NCBI GenBank assembly: GCA_964550025.1
Contig: CAZJYI010000085.1
Coordinates: 1 to 47,588 of the forward strand
DNA: 47,588 bases
DNA from: CAZJYI01 sp964550025
GTDB taxonomy: Bacteria; Verrucomicrobiota; Kiritimatiellia; UBA8416; CAYOBW01
Reading direction: 5' to 3'
The notes under the pieces were generated by a model, which was not told the origin of the DNA, did no database searches, and saw nothing but the letters and a program-made list of their open reading frames with translations. Both the position numbers and the translations under genes were made by a program. Below, piece by piece: positions 17,518 to 25,339 of this stretch (its first letter is position 1; every line of letters starts with the position of its first letter).

Positions 17518-19080
17518 ATGTACGACGATGACGCATCTACCGCGGGGGATCTTCCCGGCCGTGCGACCGGGGAAGCCGTGACCGACGAGAGGGGGCGCAT
17601 TGCCGTCAGGTGTGCCTGCGGAAAGACGCTTGGAGTTCCGAAGTTCCTGGCGGGGCAGACCGTGGGTTGCCCTGCGTGTCGTGAGACCGTGAGTGTGCCT
17701 GCTGTGTCAGTACCACCGGAGCTGCCCCCATCGCTACCGGATGACAGGAGCCGCGAGGAGGTCGTGGCCGACAGAGTCCGGGAACAGCTACGCGCCGTAT
17801 CGGGGCAGGAGAAGAGCCTCGGAAGGAACCTCGGGACGCTTGCCATCACGGTGATCCTGTTCATCAGCCTGGGGCTCTTCAGAAGCTCCATATCCGGGGT
17901 GGCGCTTCTCGTGGGCGTCATCTTCCTGCATGAATGCGGGCACTTCATCGGCATGAAGCTCCTCAAGTACAAAGACATCCAGATGTTCTTCATCCCTCTG
18001 TTCGGGGCGGCCGTGTCGGGAACGGAAGGCGATCCCAGCGCGGGAAGGCGCGCCGTCGTGTCGCTCCTCGGTCCCGTTCCCGGCATTGTCATCGGGATCG
18101 GAACGGGCGTGGCCTACCTTGTGACCAGGCATCCGCTTCTCGCCGACGCCACCCGCACGTTCCTCTTCCTGAACACGTTCAACCTTCTTCCGTTTCACCC
18201 GCTCGACGGGGGACGGCTGATGGACGCACTCCTGTTCTCCCGCCATCCCAAGGTCGAAGTGGCGTTCAAGATCATCACAACGCTCGTCCTCGCCTGGCTC
18301 GCGTTCACGCTCAAAGCTGTCTTCCTCGGCTTCTTTGCCTTCACCGTCTTGATGACCATTCGCGGCACGCACATCTCCGCGACCATCGCCCGGAAGATCC
18401 GAAAGGAGATGGCGGAGGACGAGGAATGCACTTCGGATGAGATGCCGACGCACTTCCTGCTGAAGACGCTTCTCCTGCTGAAAGAGAAACTGCCTGAACA
18501 ACACCGGAAGCCCAAAGTGTTCGCATCGTTTGTGAACGAGATATGGCGGCGACTCCGAAGCAGGCCCTGTTCGGTCGGCGGCGCCATCGGGCTGTTTCTG
18601 TGCTACCTGTTCTTCGTGCTGTTGGGTGCCGGCTCGGCCCTCATGTTCGAAATTGCGGCCGTTGCGGCCGCGGAGCCCCAGACCGAGCTCGTCACGCGCA
18701 CGTCACCGGATGGGGAGGTCGTACGATACCAGGTTGCCACGGTGAGCGGGCACAAGATCTCCGAAACGCAAGTCAATGACGAGGGGGTCTTCGACGGCAC
18801 GCAGACGTCATGGCACATATTCTCGACGGTCAAGAGCATCGAAGGACAGTGGCGCGAAGGTGAATGCGATGGCGAATGGCGCTTCTGGGATGTCAGGAGC
18901 AATCTGACCGTGATCATCGAATATGACATGGGTGAGCCTGTCCGCTACAGGGAGTGCATTGACGGCAAGATGCGGGACGTGCCGCGCGAAGAGTGGATCA
19001 ACCCCATGCGCCCCGTCAGGCGGATCGAGTCTTACGGCGCCCGAAGCGACACACTGCAGGGACAGTCGTCAACACAGTAG
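17518..19080 (+). CDS. M50 site-2-protease-like membrane protein with zinc ribbon
   Basis: A 520-residue membrane protein. N-terminal zinc ribbon: C32, C34, C51, C54. The M50 metalloprotease core follows: HECGH at 138-142 (HExxH) in the second hydrophobic helix and FHPLDGG at 226-232 in a later one, giving the zinc ligands His, His and Asp. A further helix near 360 leads to a C-terminal soluble part (about 385-520) whose GQWREGECDGEW pattern recalls MORN-like repeats. The start at 17518 has GAGGGG 5-6 bases upstream; the frame opens earlier, but through repeat DNA. M50 proteases cleave within the membrane, often in envelope stress signalling. No anti-sigma factor or sigma factor lies nearby, so the substrate is unknown. 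It lacks the PDZ domain of RseP and is closer to SpoIVFB/YdiL-like short forms. Confidence 0.8.
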   Translation: MYDDDASTAGDLPGRATGEAVTDERGRIAVRCACGKTLGVPKFLAGQTVGCPACRETVSVPAVSVPPELPPSLPDDRSREEVVADRVREQLRAVSGQEKSLGRNLGTLAITVILFISLGLFRSSISGVALLVGVIFLHECGHFIGMKLLKYKDIQMFFIPLFGAAVSGTEGDPSAGRRAVVSLLGPVPGIVIGIGTGVAYLVTRHPLLADATRTFLFLNTFNLLPFHPLDGGRLMDALLFSRHPKVEVAFKIITTLVLAWLAFTLKAVFLGFFAFTVLMTIRGTHISATIARKIRKEMAEDEECTSDEMPTHFLLKTLLLLKEKLPEQHRKPKVFASFVNEIWRRLRSRPCSVGGAIGLFLCYLFFVLLGAGSALMFEIAAVAAAEPQTELVTRTSPDGEVVRYQVATVSGHKISETQVNDEGVFDGTQTSWHIFSTVKSIEGQWREGECDGEWRFWDVRSNLTVIIEYDMGEPVRYRECIDGKMRDVPREEWINPMRPVRRIESYGARSDTLQGQSSTQ

Positions 19081-19109
19081 CGTCAGCCCCTTGAGGTAGG
19101 GCCTGTTCA

Positions 19110-19349
19110 TCACGCCACAGCCGGTTCCGGCACGTCCATCTCTACTCGGATCGGCGCAATGCCGAGTTGCCGCAAGTCCTCCGTGGCCGAACTGAGGGCC
19201 GCGTCGAGCGATGTCGCCTCGCGGTCGAACGCCACGTACATCGTGTCACGTGAGCGCCCGATACTGGCATCCGAACATCGTCCATAGACCTCGTCGACAG
19301 TGGCGTCGTCTACGTCAGGCACGATCAGAGTGAACTCGTACGTCTTCAT
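19110..19349 (-). CDS. Small conserved-looking protein, possible antitoxin-type
   Basis: A 79-residue protein beginning MKTYEFTLIVPDVDD. From memory it resembles a group of small proteins (MxTYEFTLxL...) found beside helix-turn-helix or toxin-antitoxin genes, which share a ferredoxin-like pattern and a DREA-type segment (here FDREATSLDAAL). I cannot confirm this without a search. Its ATG overlaps the TGA of the small ORF upstream (ATGA), which suggests translational coupling. No DNA-binding motif is obvious. Confidence 0.55.
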   Translation of the reverse strand: MKTYEFTLIVPDVDDATVDEVYGRCSDASIGRSRDTMYVAFDREATSLDAALSSATEDLRQLGIAPIRVEMDVPEPAVA

Positions 19350-19471
19350 GCCATGAACCTATGTTGCCAAGCGTATGTCCTTAGTTCGGGTGTTTTGCCA
19401 TCGGTGGGGATACGATACAGCCCTCTCCAGTTCTCCACAAGAGCTCGATGTCGAGCATCGTGCTTGGTCAC
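19346..19471 (-). CDS. Tiny ORF or remnant between two overlaps
   Basis: A 41-codon ORF from a GTG at 19471 that overlaps the amidohydrolase stop (GTGA) and ends over the start of the 79-residue gene (ATGA). Its C-terminus (LRTYAWQHRFMA) looks like real protein, so this may be the surviving end of a longer gene or a true short partner of the next gene. No ribosome site is clear. The same frame stays open far upstream, but inside the amidohydrolase. Confidence 0.35.
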   Translation of the reverse strand: MTKHDARHRALVENWRGLYRIPTDGKTPELRTYAWQHRFMA

Positions 19472-20724
19472 CGCGATAGACCATACAGCCGGCACGCGTT
19501 TTCGTAGCCTATCCGGGTCTGCAGGTCGGACGGCAGTTGTTTCAGCAGGCCGACGGTCGAGGCGATACTGCCGGCGCTGGGATGGTCGCCGGCCGGTTTG
19601 ATGATCTCGTCGCTGCCGAGGACGAAACGGTCCGGGAATTCCCGGAACAGCGCCAGCCATTCCGGTCGCAGGCGGCCCTCTCCATCCAGGGGAAAGCCCG
19701 GCGCGACGACCCGCCGTTTCTGCATCCCGCTGGCGATGCGGATGCTCATGTAGAGGTTCGGGTGCGGAGCGAGTAGCTGGCGCGTGAGGGCGACGGTGCG
19801 TCTGGCGGTGTTGTCCCACCCGAGGTGTACCCAGATGATCCTCGCCTTGCGGTTGTGGGCCAGCAGCCGTCCCAGGGCTTCGATGTTCGGCTTCAGGACC
19901 TTGGGGTTGGGAGGCGAATTGAAACGGGGCGGCATCGGCATCGCCTCCGGAATGGCTTCCATGTGCAGGTCGATGGGGATGCCATGAAGGGCGGCCAGGT
20001 CAGCCAGCCGCAGAAAGAGCGGGTGGTCCGGCGACACGCTTTCGTACGGATGGTTCTCATCCATCGAGAAGTGCTCGGCCGTCATCTCGCCGAAACCGAC
20101 TGCCCCCTTGCGGGCGAGCTCTGCTGCCCGCGCGTCGAACTCCTTCTCCATCGCTGAAGTCACGCGCCCTTCCTTGGCCGCCTGCATGATCAACACGTTC
20201 AGGCTTCCGCCGCCACCCAGCGCGGCGAAACGGTCCGGGTATTTGCGTACGACCGGCTGAAGGTCCTCGAAGCGGAGTTTGAGCTTCTGGCCCGGGGCCT
20301 GCGGCATCGGCAAGAGCAGGTTGCGCTTCACGCCCGCGGCGTCCATGGACTCGAGGGCAATGCGGATCGGCCTCTCAAAGTTGAACTGCCCCCGGACCCG
20401 CCGACTCACCAGGTGGTTGTGCGTGTCGATGTACTTGAGCTGCGCCGACGGTTTCGCCGGGGCGGGGGACTCGGTCCTTCTGCCCGGGCTCGCCCCGCCC
20501 GCAAGCGGGGTGCCGGCGGCTTCTTGCAGTGTCAGGTAGCCGTCGCGGTTCCCGTCCATCTTGTCGAATGCCGGGGGGCGCCCCCTGAACTCCGATCGGG
20601 TCAGCCGCCCGTCGTCGTTCCGGTCCATGCGTTCGAACGGGGTCTGTCCCCCCCGCGGAGCCGCGCAGCAGCAGACCAGCGCAGGAAGCAACAGTAGCAT
20701 CAACGTCATCCGTCTCATCTTCAT
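19468..20724 (-). CDS. EF-hand and amidohydrolase-2 lipoprotein
   Basis: A 418-residue envelope protein. The leader ends in ALVCCC (Cys near 18-20), a lipobox-like site. Two EF-hand loops follow (DRNDDGRLTRSE near 34-45 and DGNRDGYLTLQE near 57-68), then an amidohydrolase-2 TIM barrel from about residue 96: DTHNHL (metal His pair), a HLGWDN His in the middle and GSDE with the catalytic Asp near 365. This family includes metal-dependent decarboxylases and lactonases; the substrate here is not readable. GGGAGAGG sits just before the ATG at 20724; a second ATG lies 2 codons in. It is transcribed in the same direction as pfk, with a repeat element in the 177-bp gap. Confidence 0.75.
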   Translation of the reverse strand: MKMRRMTLMLLLLPALVCCCAAPRGGQTPFERMDRNDDGRLTRSEFRGRPPAFDKMDGNRDGYLTLQEAAGTPLAGGASPGRRTESPAPAKPSAQLKYIDTHNHLVSRRVRGQFNFERPIRIALESMDAAGVKRNLLLPMPQAPGQKLKLRFEDLQPVVRKYPDRFAALGGGGSLNVLIMQAAKEGRVTSAMEKEFDARAAELARKGAVGFGEMTAEHFSMDENHPYESVSPDHPLFLRLADLAALHGIPIDLHMEAIPEAMPMPPRFNSPPNPKVLKPNIEALGRLLAHNRKARIIWVHLGWDNTARRTVALTRQLLAPHPNLYMSIRIASGMQKRRVVAPGFPLDGEGRLRPEWLALFREFPDRFVLGSDEIIKPAGDHPSAGSIASTVGLLKQLPSDLQTRIGYENACRLYGLSR

Positions 20725-20765
20725 ACCTCTCCCCTCTTCCCCGGGCCGTTCAGACAGCCATCCAG

Positions 20766-20866
20766 AACGTAGCCACGAGCGTGAGCGAGTGGAAACGAGC
20801 CGCGGTCCACTCGCTCATCCGCCTTCGCCGAAAGGCTACGGCGGGACAGGCGCTCGTGGCTACGTT
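20766..20866. repeat. Nested perfect palindrome element
   Basis: Outer arms AACGTAGCCACGAGCG (20766-20781) and CGCTCGTGGCTACGTT (20851-20866) are perfect 16-bp complements. Inner arms GAGCGAGTGGA (20783-20793) and TCCACTCGCTC (20806-20816) are a second perfect pair, followed by GCCTTCGCCGAAAGGC. It lies between the pfk stop and the amidohydrolase start on the same strand, so it would form a strong structure in any read-through mRNA. Confidence 0.8.
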
Positions 20867-20901
20867 GGAATACAGGTCACAACCGTTGACCTCTCCACTT
20901 C

Positions 20902-22176
20902 TCACACCAACGCCGCCGGTTGCCTCGTGTTGTCCAACACGCTTTGCCACAGCGCGCCTTTGGGGTCGATCTTCTTGCGCTTGCGGACGGCTTCCTGGAG
21001 CGGGATGTGCACAAAGTGCCCGTTGCACAGACCGACGACCATGGCCGTCCGTCCGGCCATGGCGGCGTGTACGGCGTTCCCCGCAAGCTGGAAGCAGAAC
21101 ACGGAATCGTCGGCGCTGGCGGCAGCGCTGCGAATGGTATACGAGGGGTCGATGTACTTGACGCCAACCTCCATGGCGGTCTCGCCGAAATGGCCCAGGA
21201 TCGCCTTCTTCAGGAAGATGCCGATGTCCCCGAGCTTGCGGTTCCCGGAGGCGTCCGCGCCCTTCGCACTTACCAGCTCCTGGCCCGCGCCCTCCGCGAC
21301 AACGATTACGGCGTGCGACTTTCGCTCGAGACGTTGCTCGAGGAACGAGAGGACGGCTTCAAGCGTGAACGGCACTTCGGGAACCAGGCACAGGTTCACA
21401 TCGCTGGAGGCCAGGGTGGCGTAGGCCGCGACGAACCCGGATTCGCGCCCCATCAGTTTGACCAGGCCGATGCCGTTGCGGATCCCTTTGGCCTCGTTGT
21501 GGGCGCACGTGATCGGGACGCGGCTCATCGCGACGGCGGTCTCGAAACCGAACGTCCGGTCCGTGCAGGCCACGTCGTTGTCGATGGTTTTGGGGATTCC
21601 GACAACGGAGATCGGCAGGTTGCGCCGTGTGATTTCGTCGCTGATGTCCCGGGCGCCGCGCTGCGTGCCGTCGCCGCCGATCGTGAACAGCATGCCGATG
21701 CCGTTCTCGACGAGAAAGTCAACGATCTGCCCCGTGTCCTGTGGGCCCCGCGACGAGCCCAGGATAGTGCCCCCGTCCTGGTGAATGTCTTCGACGATCT
21801 CCGGGGTGAGCGACATGGGGGCGTGACCGTACTGCTTCACGAGCCCCTCGTAGCCGTAACGAATGCCCAGGATCTCGCGGACGCCGTACCGGTGCCACAG
21901 CACCATCGTGATGGCGCGGATGACGTCGTTGAGTCCCGGGCAGAGCCCTCCGCACGTCACGACGGCCGCGCGGAGATTCGCCGGATCGAGGAAAATGCGG
22001 CGCCGGGGACCTGCTTTCTCCAGCGCGGTTCTGTCCGCGACTTCCGGTTCACCGGAAACGCATGTCACCGTCGGGTCCAGGAGGATACGCGTTGAATCTT
22101 CCACGTAGAACGAGGTTTGCAGAGGCGACTCCAGGGCACACGGTCCAAGAGATTTGATGTCCAGGCAGTCATCCAT
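20902..22176 (-). CDS. pfkA: 6-phosphofructokinase, plant/trypanosome-type
   Basis: Phosphorylates fructose-6-phosphate in glycolysis. 424 residues, starting at the ATG at 22176 (the frame is open to 23682, but that part is antisense to gcvT). Motifs: GGLCPGLND (phosphate donor loop), GGDGTQRGA, PKTIDND with the catalytic Asp, and MGRESGF. The Gly in GGDGT points to ATP rather than PPi, since PPi enzymes have GGDD. The Lys in PKTIDND is shared with PPi enzymes, and the two together are typical of the plant/trypanosome ATP group. It is divergent from gcvT with 120 bp between. ATP use is inferred from one residue and should be treated as likely. Confidence 0.85.
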   Translation of the reverse strand: MDDCLDIKSLGPCALESPLQTSFYVEDSTRILLDPTVTCVSGEPEVADRTALEKAGPRRRIFLDPANLRAAVVTCGGLCPGLNDVIRAITMVLWHRYGVREILGIRYGYEGLVKQYGHAPMSLTPEIVEDIHQDGGTILGSSRGPQDTGQIVDFLVENGIGMLFTIGGDGTQRGARDISDEITRRNLPISVVGIPKTIDNDVACTDRTFGFETAVAMSRVPITCAHNEAKGIRNGIGLVKLMGRESGFVAAYATLASSDVNLCLVPEVPFTLEAVLSFLEQRLERKSHAVIVVAEGAGQELVSAKGADASGNRKLGDIGIFLKKAILGHFGETAMEVGVKYIDPSYTIRSAAASADDSVFCFQLAGNAVHAAMAGRTAMVVGLCNGHFVHIPLQEAVRKRKKIDPKGALWQSVLDNTRQPAALV

Positions 22177-22223
22177 GATCAGGTGAACCTCCCGTTCTGA
22201 GGTGTTCGTTCGGGATTGCGTTA

Positions 22224-22250
22224 TTGACTTGTGCGCAGTGTAGGTAAACT
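22224..22250 (+). promoter_or_regulatory. Possible promoter for the glycine cleavage operon
   Basis: TTGACT (22224-22229) and TAAACT (22245-22250) with a 15-bp spacer, 47 bp before the gcvT start. The hexamers are good but the spacing is short. No glycine riboswitch pattern is seen in the leader. Confidence 0.35.
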
Positions 22251-22296
22251 CTGTGGGACCGGAAAGCCAAAAGCGCAAAAGGAAGGTGGAACGGGC

Positions 22297-23409
22297 ATGC
22301 CGGAAGAGCAGAATCTGCGACACACCGAACTCTACGAAACGCACGTGGCCCTGGGTGCCAGAATGGCCGAATTCGGCGGGTTCCTGATGCCGATCCAGTA
22401 CGAGGGGATCATCAGGGAACACCAGGCGGCACGCACGAACGCCGCACTGTTCGACACGTGCCACATGGGAGAATTCCGTATCTCCGGGGCCGGAGCGTTC
22501 GACGCCCTCGAACGGCTTCTCTCCTGCGACGTGGCATCGCTGCGCGTGGGGCGGTGCCGCTACGGTCTCATGTGTAACGGGGAAGGTGGCGTACTGGACG
22601 ACCTCCTGGTCTACCGGCTGGCTGACGATGCGTTCATGCTCGTCGTGAATGCCGGCACGCAACAGGCCGATTTCGAATGGATCTCGGCACACTTGACGGT
22701 CGGCACGCAGGCGGAGAACATCTCGGACGGCACGGCCAAGGTCGACCTCCAGGGGCCTGGTTCGGCCCGGATCATGCAGAAGCTCATGGCCGACAGCATC
22801 GCTGACATGAAGTTCTATACATTCCGGCACAACCGCTATGGGGGCGAGGATGTTCTTGTCAGCCGCACGGGCTATACAGGTGAGCTCGGCTTCGAGTTCT
22901 ACGGCGCAGCGCCGTTGGCTCGGCGGTTCTGGCAGGATTGCATGGAGCTCGGCGCCGTACCGGCGGGACTCGGGGCGCGCGACACGCTTCGGCTGGAGAT
23001 GGGCATGCCGCTCTACGGCCATGAGCTCGGCCCACAGCGCAACGCGGCCGAAGCCGGCTTTTCGCGGGCGATCTCGCAGAGCAAGGCCTTCATCGGGTCC
23101 GACGTGGTGCTCGACCCTGCTCGATGCAGTGCACGCCTTGTCGGTATCGTCTTCGACGGGCGCGGCGCGGCGCGGCACGGCGATGTGCTTGTTGACGAGA
23201 CCGGCGGCGAAATCGGTACGGTAACCAGCGGGAGTTTCGCCCCGTCGCTTGGAAAGGCTGTCGCGCTGGGCTACGTGGCGCCGGCCTGCGCGGAAGCCGG
23301 CACATCGGTTGCGGCCCGCACGGCGCGGCAGGCCCTGCCGGGGACGGTGTGCGCTCTGCCGTTCTACAGGGAGGCGACGGGACGCAGGCCAATGGCTGAT
23401 TTTCTTTGA
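22297..23409 (+). CDS. gcvT: Aminomethyltransferase, glycine cleavage T protein
   Basis: Takes the aminomethyl group from lipoylated H protein and, with tetrahydrofolate, releases ammonia and 5,10-methylene-THF. 370 residues, full family length. Seen: the N-terminal LYETHVALGARMAEFGG block, the QYEGIIREH block, the folate-binding centre (GDG-type loop replaced by GPGSARIMQ) and the GYTGELGFE motif. The start is the ATG at 22297, which has GGAAGGTGG 7 bases upstream; an earlier GTG at 22231 gives an implausible leader. It is the first gene of gcvT-gcvH-gcvPA-gcvPB. Confidence 0.95.
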   Translation: MPEEQNLRHTELYETHVALGARMAEFGGFLMPIQYEGIIREHQAARTNAALFDTCHMGEFRISGAGAFDALERLLSCDVASLRVGRCRYGLMCNGEGGVLDDLLVYRLADDAFMLVVNAGTQQADFEWISAHLTVGTQAENISDGTAKVDLQGPGSARIMQKLMADSIADMKFYTFRHNRYGGEDVLVSRTGYTGELGFEFYGAAPLARRFWQDCMELGAVPAGLGARDTLRLEMGMPLYGHELGPQRNAAEAGFSRAISQSKAFIGSDVVLDPARCSARLVGIVFDGRGAARHGDVLVDETGGEIGTVTSGSFAPSLGKAVALGYVAPACAEAGTSVAARTARQALPGTVCALPFYREATGRRPMADFL

Positions 23410-23482
23410 TTTCACGAGGGCGATTTGACAGGCTTGGCGGCAGTAATCAACACGCCGAAACGGCGCGAGGAGACCGATACGC

Positions 23483-23857
23483 ATGACACCGGATGACAGA
23501 AAGTACGCGAAAACGCACGAGTGGGTGAAGATCGAGGGCGACCTGGCCGTTGTGGGGATTACCGACCATGCGCAGGAGGCGCTTGGGGACATCACGTTCG
23601 TGGAACTGCCCGTTGTCGGGGACACGTTGGCGCAGAGCGGCGAATGCGGGGTGATCGAGTCGGTCAAAGCGGCCAGCGACATCTACGCGCCGGTTGGCGG
23701 AGAGATTGCCGAGGTCAACACCGAGCTCGAGAGTGCGCCCGAGTTGATCAACCAGGACCCCTACGGCAACGGGTGGATACTGAAACTGAAGAACGTCGAA
23801 GCGGCACAATCCGACGGGCTGCTTGCCGCGTCCGACTACGAGGCGGGACTCGCGTAG
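23483..23857 (+). CDS. gcvH: Glycine cleavage H protein
   Basis: The lipoyl carrier that shuttles the aminomethyl group between the P and T proteins and the electrons to the L protein. 124 residues, normal length. The lipoylation site is Lys62 in ESVKAASDIYAPV; the preceding HEWVKIEGD and GITDHAQEALGDI strands match the family. GGAG lies 10 bases before the ATG. It is the second gene of the operon; no lipoate ligase or L protein (lpd) is in the window. Confidence 0.95.
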   Translation: MTPDDRKYAKTHEWVKIEGDLAVVGITDHAQEALGDITFVELPVVGDTLAQSGECGVIESVKAASDIYAPVGGEIAEVNTELESAPELINQDPYGNGWILKLKNVEAAQSDGLLAASDYEAGLA

Positions 23858-23914
23858 GCACAGCGCAATTCAGCCCCTCCACGGGCAGCTGCGGCGCAGC
23901 CAGACAGGAATTCG

Positions 23915-23976
23915 GACAGGATCGACTGGATCAACGGGATAGCCACTTTCATCCCGTAGATCCTGTAAATCCTGTC
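23915..23976. repeat. Long hairpin between gcvH and gcvPA
   Basis: The arms 23915-23940 (GACAGGATCGACTGGATCAA then CGGGAT) and 23951-23976 (ATCCCGTAGATCCTGTAAAT then CCTGTC) pair at 22 of 26 positions around a 10-nt loop. It sits 26 bp before the gcvPA start and 58 bp after the gcvH stop, so it would fold in the operon mRNA. Confidence 0.8.
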
Positions 23977-24001
23977 AAGAAAACGACGGACAGAAGTACA
24001 G

Positions 24002-25339
24002 ATGGCGTACGTTCCAAATACCGCTGATCAGCGTGCCGAAATGCTTGAGGCGTGCGGTGTGGCATCCGTGGACGAGCTGTTTGCGGTTATTCCCGAGCGG
24101 CTTCGGCCCAAGTCGTTCGATCTGCCGCCGGCCAAGTCGGAGCTCGAGGTCTACGAGTACCTGCGGGGCATCGCGGCCAAGAACTTCTCGCATCTCGTGA
24201 ACTTCATGGGGGGAGGGATCTACGACCATTTCATCCCGTCGGCCGTGGGGGCGCTGGCAGGGAGAAGCGAGTTCTACACGGCATACACGCCCTACCAGCC
24301 GGAATCCTCCCAGGGGACGCTTCAGGCCATCTACGAGTACCAGACGCAGATCTGCAGGCTGACGAACATGGACGTGGCCAACGCCTCGCTCTACGACGGC
24401 GGGTCGGCCATGTGCGAAGCCTGCAACATGGCGATCAACGCGACGCGCCGCAACCGCATCGTGATGGACAGCGGGATCAACCCCGTCTACCGCACGATGG
24501 TCTATACCTACACGGCGAACCTCTCGATTGACTTCGCGGAGGTCCCGGTCGTGCACGGGCAGAGCGATCGCGCGAGCATCTTCAGCGCGCTGACCGACGA
24601 TACCGCCGCCGTCATTCTGCAGAACCCGAACTTCTTCGGCGTCATCGACGACCATTCAGATATCGTTGCACATTGTCATGAGCGGGGAATCCTCGTCATT
24701 CAATCCGTCTATCCGATCGCGATGTCGCTGCTGAAGACGCCGGGCGAGACCGGCGTGGACATCGTCACCGGCGAGGGCCAGTCGCTGGGGATTCCGCTGG
24801 CGTTCGGCGGCCCCTATCTCGGCTTCATGGCAACCACGAAGAAACTGGTGCGGCGGATGCCGGGGCGGCTGGTCGGCCGCACGCTGGACCGCGATGGGCG
24901 CGAGGCTTTTGTCCTTACACTCCAGGCGCGCGAGCAGCACATACGGCGGGAGAAGGCGACCTCCAACATCTGTACCAACCAGGCGTTGTGCGCACTGCGT
25001 GCGCATCTCTATCTCAGCCTCCTCGGGAAAGAGGGCCTGGCGCACGTGGCTCGCCTGTGCCTGGACAAGACGGCCTACGCCAAAGAGCGCTTCAAGGCGA
25101 TCCCGAACGTGGAGGTCATGGGATCGAGTCCGACGTTCAACGAGTTCACCGTTCGTTTGCCGATCAGTGCCACCGATCTCATCGGCATGATGATCGATCA
25201 CGGGATCGCACCGGGGCTGCCGCTGGGGCGCTTCTATCCGGACATGGACAACTATCTCCTCGTTGCCGTAACGGAGAAGCGGACGAAACACGAGATCGGA
25301 ATGCTGGCGGAGACCGTGGAGGCCATGCTGTGTCAGTGA
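24002..25339 (+). CDS. gcvPA: Glycine dehydrogenase (decarboxylating) subunit 1
   Basis: N-terminal half of the two-subunit P protein, which with subunit 2 decarboxylates glycine and loads the aminomethyl group on lipoyl-H. 445 residues, usual size. Seen: the FMGGGIYDHF.P block, YTPYQPESSQGTLQ, and the QEL-type region. The ATG at 24002 has only a weak site (AGAAG). Third gene of the operon, overlapping the next gene by 10 bases. A split P protein is common in bacteria outside Enterobacteria and in archaea. Confidence 0.93.
   Translation: MAYVPNTADQRAEMLEACGVASVDELFAVIPERLRPKSFDLPPAKSELEVYEYLRGIAAKNFSHLVNFMGGGIYDHFIPSAVGALAGRSEFYTAYTPYQPESSQGTLQAIYEYQTQICRLTNMDVANASLYDGGSAMCEACNMAINATRRNRIVMDSGINPVYRTMVYTYTANLSIDFAEVPVVHGQSDRASIFSALTDDTAAVILQNPNFFGVIDDHSDIVAHCHERGILVIQSVYPIAMSLLKTPGETGVDIVTGEGQSLGIPLAFGGPYLGFMATTKKLVRRMPGRLVGRTLDRDGREAFVLTLQAREQHIRREKATSNICTNQALCALRAHLYLSLLGKEGLAHVARLCLDKTAYAKERFKAIPNVEVMGSSPTFNEFTVRLPISATDLIGMMIDHGIAPGLPLGRFYPDMDNYLLVAVTEKRTKHEIGMLAETVEAMLCQ

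Noticed and set aside
22177..22296. A glycine riboswitch before gcvT
   Set aside because: The leader is short and shows no conserved tandem aptamer core, only a weak promoter.
20902..23682. A 926-codon minus-strand frame
   Set aside because: Only the part to 22176 is phosphofructokinase; the rest is antisense to gcvT with no homology, so it is an extension of an open frame by GC bias.
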